Shown: piece after piece, positions 5,186 to 8,253 of the stretch | Layout: each line of letters opens with the position of its first letter | Position numbering within the stretch: position 1 is the first letter of the stretch | Assembly (NCBI GenBank): GCA_030628805.1 | Contig: DAOVQG010000211.1 | Span: forward strand, 1-8,253 | Length of the DNA: 8,253 bases | Source of the DNA: JAGMDK01 sp023128695 | GTDB lineage: Bacteria > Planctomycetota > Phycisphaerae > UBA1845 > Fen-1342 | Direction: 5' to 3' | The notes under the pieces: model-generated | The model's database searches: none | What the model was told of the DNA's origin: nothing | Seen by the model: only the letters and a program-made list of their open reading frames with translations | Position numbers and translations under genes: made by a program

Positions 5186-8023
5186 ATGAGAAAGCGTTGG
5201 GTAATGTGTGGATTCGGGGCGTTCCTGGTAATGGCGGCCGGAGTCGCCTCAGCCGGGCAGATTGACGCCGATCTTCAGCGGATTTTGGAGAACACGCCGC
5301 CGGAAGAAATCGTTTCTGTGATGGTCTTTTTGGAAGATCGGGTCGACCTCACGGAACTTGAGGCGGAGTTGAGCCAACAGCGGGCCACGCTCCAGACGCG
5401 GCACGAGACCGTGGTCCGGGCACTCCAGGAAAAGGCCCAGGCCACGCAGCAAGGCCTGCGGGACCACTTTAAGGGCCTGGAGCGCGCTGGGCGGATCGAG
5501 AAAATGGAGGCCTTTTGGATCGCCAATTTCTTCCGGGTTGACCTGCCGGCCGGTGAAGTCGCGCAGCTCGCGCAACAGCGCGACGTGGGCAAGATTTACT
5601 TCAACTATGATATCGAACTAATCAGGCCGGTGAGGACCGTGGAGAACACACCCTCGCCGCGCACTCCCGAGCCCGGCTTGGTCGCGATTCGGGCCCCCGA
5701 GGTCTGGGCCATGGGCATCACCGGGGCCAACGTCATGGTCTCCACGCTCGATACCGGCGTCGACGGCAACCACCCCTGTCTGGCCAGCCGCTGGGCCGGT
5801 CTGCGGCCCGAGTACGCCGGCCACCCGGAATGGGCCTTCTTCGACCCGGTCACCGGCTGGACCTTCCCCCAGGACAGCGGCTCACACGGCACCCACACGA
5901 TGGGAACCATCTGCGGCGGCGCGCCTGGCGATGAGGTCGGCGTCGCGCCCGGCGCGTACTGGATCCACGCCGCCGTGATCGACCGCGTCAGCCTCATGCA
6001 AACCTGCACCGACGCGATTCTGGCATTTCAGTGGCTGATCGACCCCGATGGCAACCCAGGCACCAATTGGGACGTGCCGGCGGTCTGCTCCAATTCCTGG
6101 GGTATTGGCAGTTGGCACAACGTTCCCCCGTTCAACACTCCGTGTGACCCCTCGTTCTGGAGCTACCTCGACGCGTGCGAGGCGGCGGGCATCGTGATTC
6201 TGTTCTCGGCCGGGAACGAGGGCTCCGGCCCCGACACCCTGCGTCGCCCCGCCGACCGCGCCACCGACGAATACCGCACCTGCGCGGTGGGAGCCGTGGA
6301 CGGCAACACCGCCGGCTACCCGATCGCGGGCTTCTCCTCCCGCGGCCCGTCGTACTGCACGCCGGACGGCACCCCGGCCATCAAGCCGGAGGTTTCGGCA
6401 CCGGGTGTGTATGTCCGTTCATCCATACCGGGCAATTCATACAACTACTATGACGGGACGTCGATGGCCTCGCCGCACGTCAACGGCGTCGTGGCGCTGA
6501 TGCGGGAGGCCTGCCCGGATTTACTCCCCGTCGACATCAAGCAGATTCTCTATGACACTGCCGTGGACTTGGGTACCACTGGCAACGACAACGACTATGG
6601 CTACGGCATGATCGACGCGTTTGAGGCGGTGCTAGCGGCCCAAGGCATGTGCGGACCACATCCGCCGCGGGCTTTCGACGGCTATTTTGAAACCCCCGTG
6701 GATACGCCGGCGACGGTGGAGTTGGTGGCTAGGGACTATGACGAGGCCCCGTTCCCGATCGTTTACGAGATCGTCACGTTGCCGGCCAGCGGCCACACGT
6801 TGACGGACGTCGGCAACGGCCACGTCATCGACGTCGGCGAACTGCCGTATGCTTTGGTGAACAATGGCAATCAGGTAATCTATACGCCGATCGGCGGTTT
6901 CTACGGTAACGACACCTTCACCTTCTGGGCCACCGACGGCGGCGTGCCTCCGGACGGCGGCTATTCCGAGATCGCCACGGTGACGGGGCTCGTCCTGTTC
7001 GATCCGCCGACGATTTCGACCCCGACGCTGCCGATCGGCTGTCCGACGGAGAGCTACGGCCTGTTCTTCCTGCTGGCGGATCAGGGGCAGCCGGCTCTGT
7101 CGTGGGCTCTGATCACCGACGAGTATCTCGAGGTCGATCTGGGCAGCAACCAGTTCGCCACGGTCGGCACGGCCCAGGGCTGGCACGCGGACGACAACTA
7201 CTGGAGCTACAACCTGCCGTTCACCTTCACTTTCTTCGGCCAGCCGTATACCACCTGCTGGCTGACCAGTAACGGTTTCATCGACTTCGACGGCGGCTCC
7301 AGCAACTGGAGCAACAGCGACTCGGAGTTGATTGCCGCCACCCGCATTTGCCCGCTGTGGGACGACCTGCGGACGGACCAGGGCGGCGACATCTACATTG
7401 ATGCCGGCACTCCGGGTCAAGTCACCTTCCGCTGGGACACCGTCACGTACAGCGGTAGCAACCAGTGTAATCACTCTTGCACGCTGTATTCCGACGGCAC
7501 GATCCGCTTCAACTACGGCAGCGGCAACAACCCGATCACGCCGACGATCGGCATCTCCGCCGGCGACGGGACGAACTATCTGCTGTCGACGTACAACAAC
7601 GCCAACAACCTGGACTGGGCCAACTCGCACGACTTCGTGCAGTCGGTGCCGCTGCCGAACGGGATGTGGCTGCACGCCGACGGCGAACTGGGCGGCACGC
7701 CGACTGACCTGGGCACGTTTGTGCCGCGGTTCAGGGTGACGGACTCGCTTGCTCGGTTTGATATCAAGCAGCTTACGCTGGTGATCCAGGCGACCTGTCC
7801 GCCGATCTGCCGCGGGGACTGCAACTGCGACGGCTTCATTTCGTGGCGTGACATCGACCACTTTGTCGCCGCGATCAACAACAATCAGGGTGACTGGGAG
7901 GATATGTTCCTGCCGGGGACGCCGACGTGCTACTTCGCGAGCTGCGACGTCAACAGCGACGGGGCCGTCAATTGGCGTGACATCGATCCGTTGGTGGACG
8001 TGATGAACACGACCTGCCCCTAG
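5186..8023 (+). CDS. Secreted subtilisin-family (S8) protease, bacillopeptidase F type, with dockerin-like tail
   Basis: The 945-residue product starts with a signal peptide (residues 1-23, cut after ASA). A charged, partly helical propeptide (about 33-146) includes the WIANFFRVDLP segment typical before bacillopeptidase F-like domains. The S8 domain (about 165-485) has a complete catalytic triad: Asp189 in STLDTGV, His234 in SHGTHTMGT and Ser426 in GTSMASPHV. It also has the oxyanion Asn344 in SAGNEG, and FSSRGP at 383-388. Then follow a cadherin/Ig-like domain (about 495-605), an Ig-like putative-binding domain (He_PIG type, 611-643 and 822-868) interrupted by about 175 residues of a nidogen-like sandwich (TSNGFIDF, PLWDDL), and a dockerin-like tail with calcium loops at 878-889 and 921-932. 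It probably cleaves proteins outside the cell. The substrate and the tail's partner are unknown. A hairpin array begins right after the stop. Confidence 0.93.
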   Translation: MRKRWVMCGFGAFLVMAAGVASAGQIDADLQRILENTPPEEIVSVMVFLEDRVDLTELEAELSQQRATLQTRHETVVRALQEKAQATQQGLRDHFKGLERAGRIEKMEAFWIANFFRVDLPAGEVAQLAQQRDVGKIYFNYDIELIRPVRTVENTPSPRTPEPGLVAIRAPEVWAMGITGANVMVSTLDTGVDGNHPCLASRWAGLRPEYAGHPEWAFFDPVTGWTFPQDSGSHGTHTMGTICGGAPGDEVGVAPGAYWIHAAVIDRVSLMQTCTDAILAFQWLIDPDGNPGTNWDVPAVCSNSWGIGSWHNVPPFNTPCDPSFWSYLDACEAAGIVILFSAGNEGSGPDTLRRPADRATDEYRTCAVGAVDGNTAGYPIAGFSSRGPSYCTPDGTPAIKPEVSAPGVYVRSSIPGNSYNYYDGTSMASPHVNGVVALMREACPDLLPVDIKQILYDTAVDLGTTGNDNDYGYGMIDAFEAVLAAQGMCGPHPPRAFDGYFETPVDTPATVELVARDYDEAPFPIVYEIVTLPASGHTLTDVGNGHVIDVGELPYALVNNGNQVIYTPIGGFYGNDTFTFWATDGGVPPDGGYSEIATVTGLVLFDPPTISTPTLPIGCPTESYGLFFLLADQGQPALSWALITDEYLEVDLGSNQFATVGTAQGWHADDNYWSYNLPFTFTFFGQPYTTCWLTSNGFIDFDGGSSNWSNSDSELIAATRICPLWDDLRTDQGGDIYIDAGTPGQVTFRWDTVTYSGSNQCNHSCTLYSDGTIRFNYGSGNNPITPTIGISAGDGTNYLLSTYNNANNLDWANSHDFVQSVPLPNGMWLHADGELGGTPTDLGTFVPRFRVTDSLARFDIKQLTLVIQATCPPICRGDCNCDGFISWRDIDHFVAAINNNQGDWEDMFLPGTPTCYFASCDVNSDGAVNWRDIDPLVDVMNTTCP

Positions 8024-8253
8024 CCGGCCGAACCACCGGCTGGAAGCCGGTGCCACACAATGTAGCGGCCGGGCTCCGTACCGGCCGTCCCACCGGCTGG
8101 AAGCCGGTGCCACAAAATGTAGCGGCCGGGCTCCGTACCGGCCGTCCCACCGGCTGGAAGCCGGTGCCACACAATGTAGCGGCCGGGCCCCGTACCGGCC
8201 GACCCACCGGCTGGAAGCCGGTGCCACAAAATGTAGCGGCCGGGCTCCGTACC
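8024..8253. repeat. 57-bp tandem array with two hairpins per unit
   Basis: Four complete units (8024-8080, 8081-8137, 8138-8194, 8195-8251) and the first bases of a fifth are seen, so the array runs past the window. Each unit has the hairpin CACCGGC-TGGAA-GCCGGTG followed by CCACA. It then has GTAG leading into CGGCCGG and CCGGCCG, which pair around GCTCCGTA across the unit boundary. Units differ at a few positions: AA, TC or AC near the start, CACACAA or CACAAAA in the middle, and CTCC or CCCC near the end. The array starts directly after the protease stop codon. Because 57 is a multiple of three, minus-strand frames stay open through it. These are not taken as genes. Confidence 0.95.

Noticed and set aside
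6632..8227. Long minus-strand open frame of about 530 codons
   Set aside because: It lies antisense to the protease gene, which has strong domain evidence, and its first part is the translated 57-bp repeat. The open frame follows from GC-rich codons and a period divisible by three.
8024..8253. CRISPR array
   Set aside because: The units are near-identical over the full 57 bp, with no unique spacers, so this is a tandem repeat. No cas gene is present.

Overview
The window looks like part of a chromosome from a member of the Planctomycetota, most likely the Phycisphaerae or a relative. This is an inference. It rests on two very large exported multidomain proteins, one with a C-terminal dockerin-like pair of DxNxDG calcium loops, on GC-rich coding sequence, and on intergenic DNA packed with short hairpin repeats of a kind I associate with this phylum. 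The lineage has not been tested against a database.

Layout. Positions 1-283 hold no gene that I can support, only hairpin repeats. The chorismate synthase gene aroC lies on the minus strand at 284-1438. The 831 bases between aroC and the next intact gene hold a possible divergent promoter region, a GTAG-headed hairpin, two further hairpins and the remains of a prephenate dehydrogenase gene (tyrA, 1670-1979, plus strand). The tyrA remnant lacks its NAD-binding N-terminus and has an internal deletion with a frame change. A paired hairpin element (2146-2196) follows. Then come two plus-strand genes for exported proteins. At 2270-4612 is a 780-residue protein with seven propeller-like repeats followed by a cysteine-rich right-handed beta-helix. 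At 5186-8023 is a 945-residue subtilisin-family protease of bacillopeptidase F type, with Ig-like domains and a dockerin-like tail. The 573 bases between them hold a perfect 14-bp hairpin, a perfect 26-bp inverted repeat and three hairpins sharing the tail CCTAGCGC. A 57-bp tandem array with two hairpins per unit starts at the base after the protease stop codon and runs off the window.

How the parts relate. AroC makes chorismate, and TyrA acts further along the tyrosine branch, so the divergent aroC/tyrA pair was probably a small aromatic amino acid locus before tyrA decayed. The two exported proteins each have their own ribosome binding site and are far apart, so they are probably separate transcription units. 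Nothing in the sequence shows that they work together beyond both being secreted.

The most unusual content is the hairpin population. At least three tag-plus-hairpin families, with tags GTAG, GTGG and CCTAGCGC, occur only between genes. Paired stem changes between copies suggest that the folded form is what is kept. This resembles REP/BIME elements, but no RAYT transposase is in the window.
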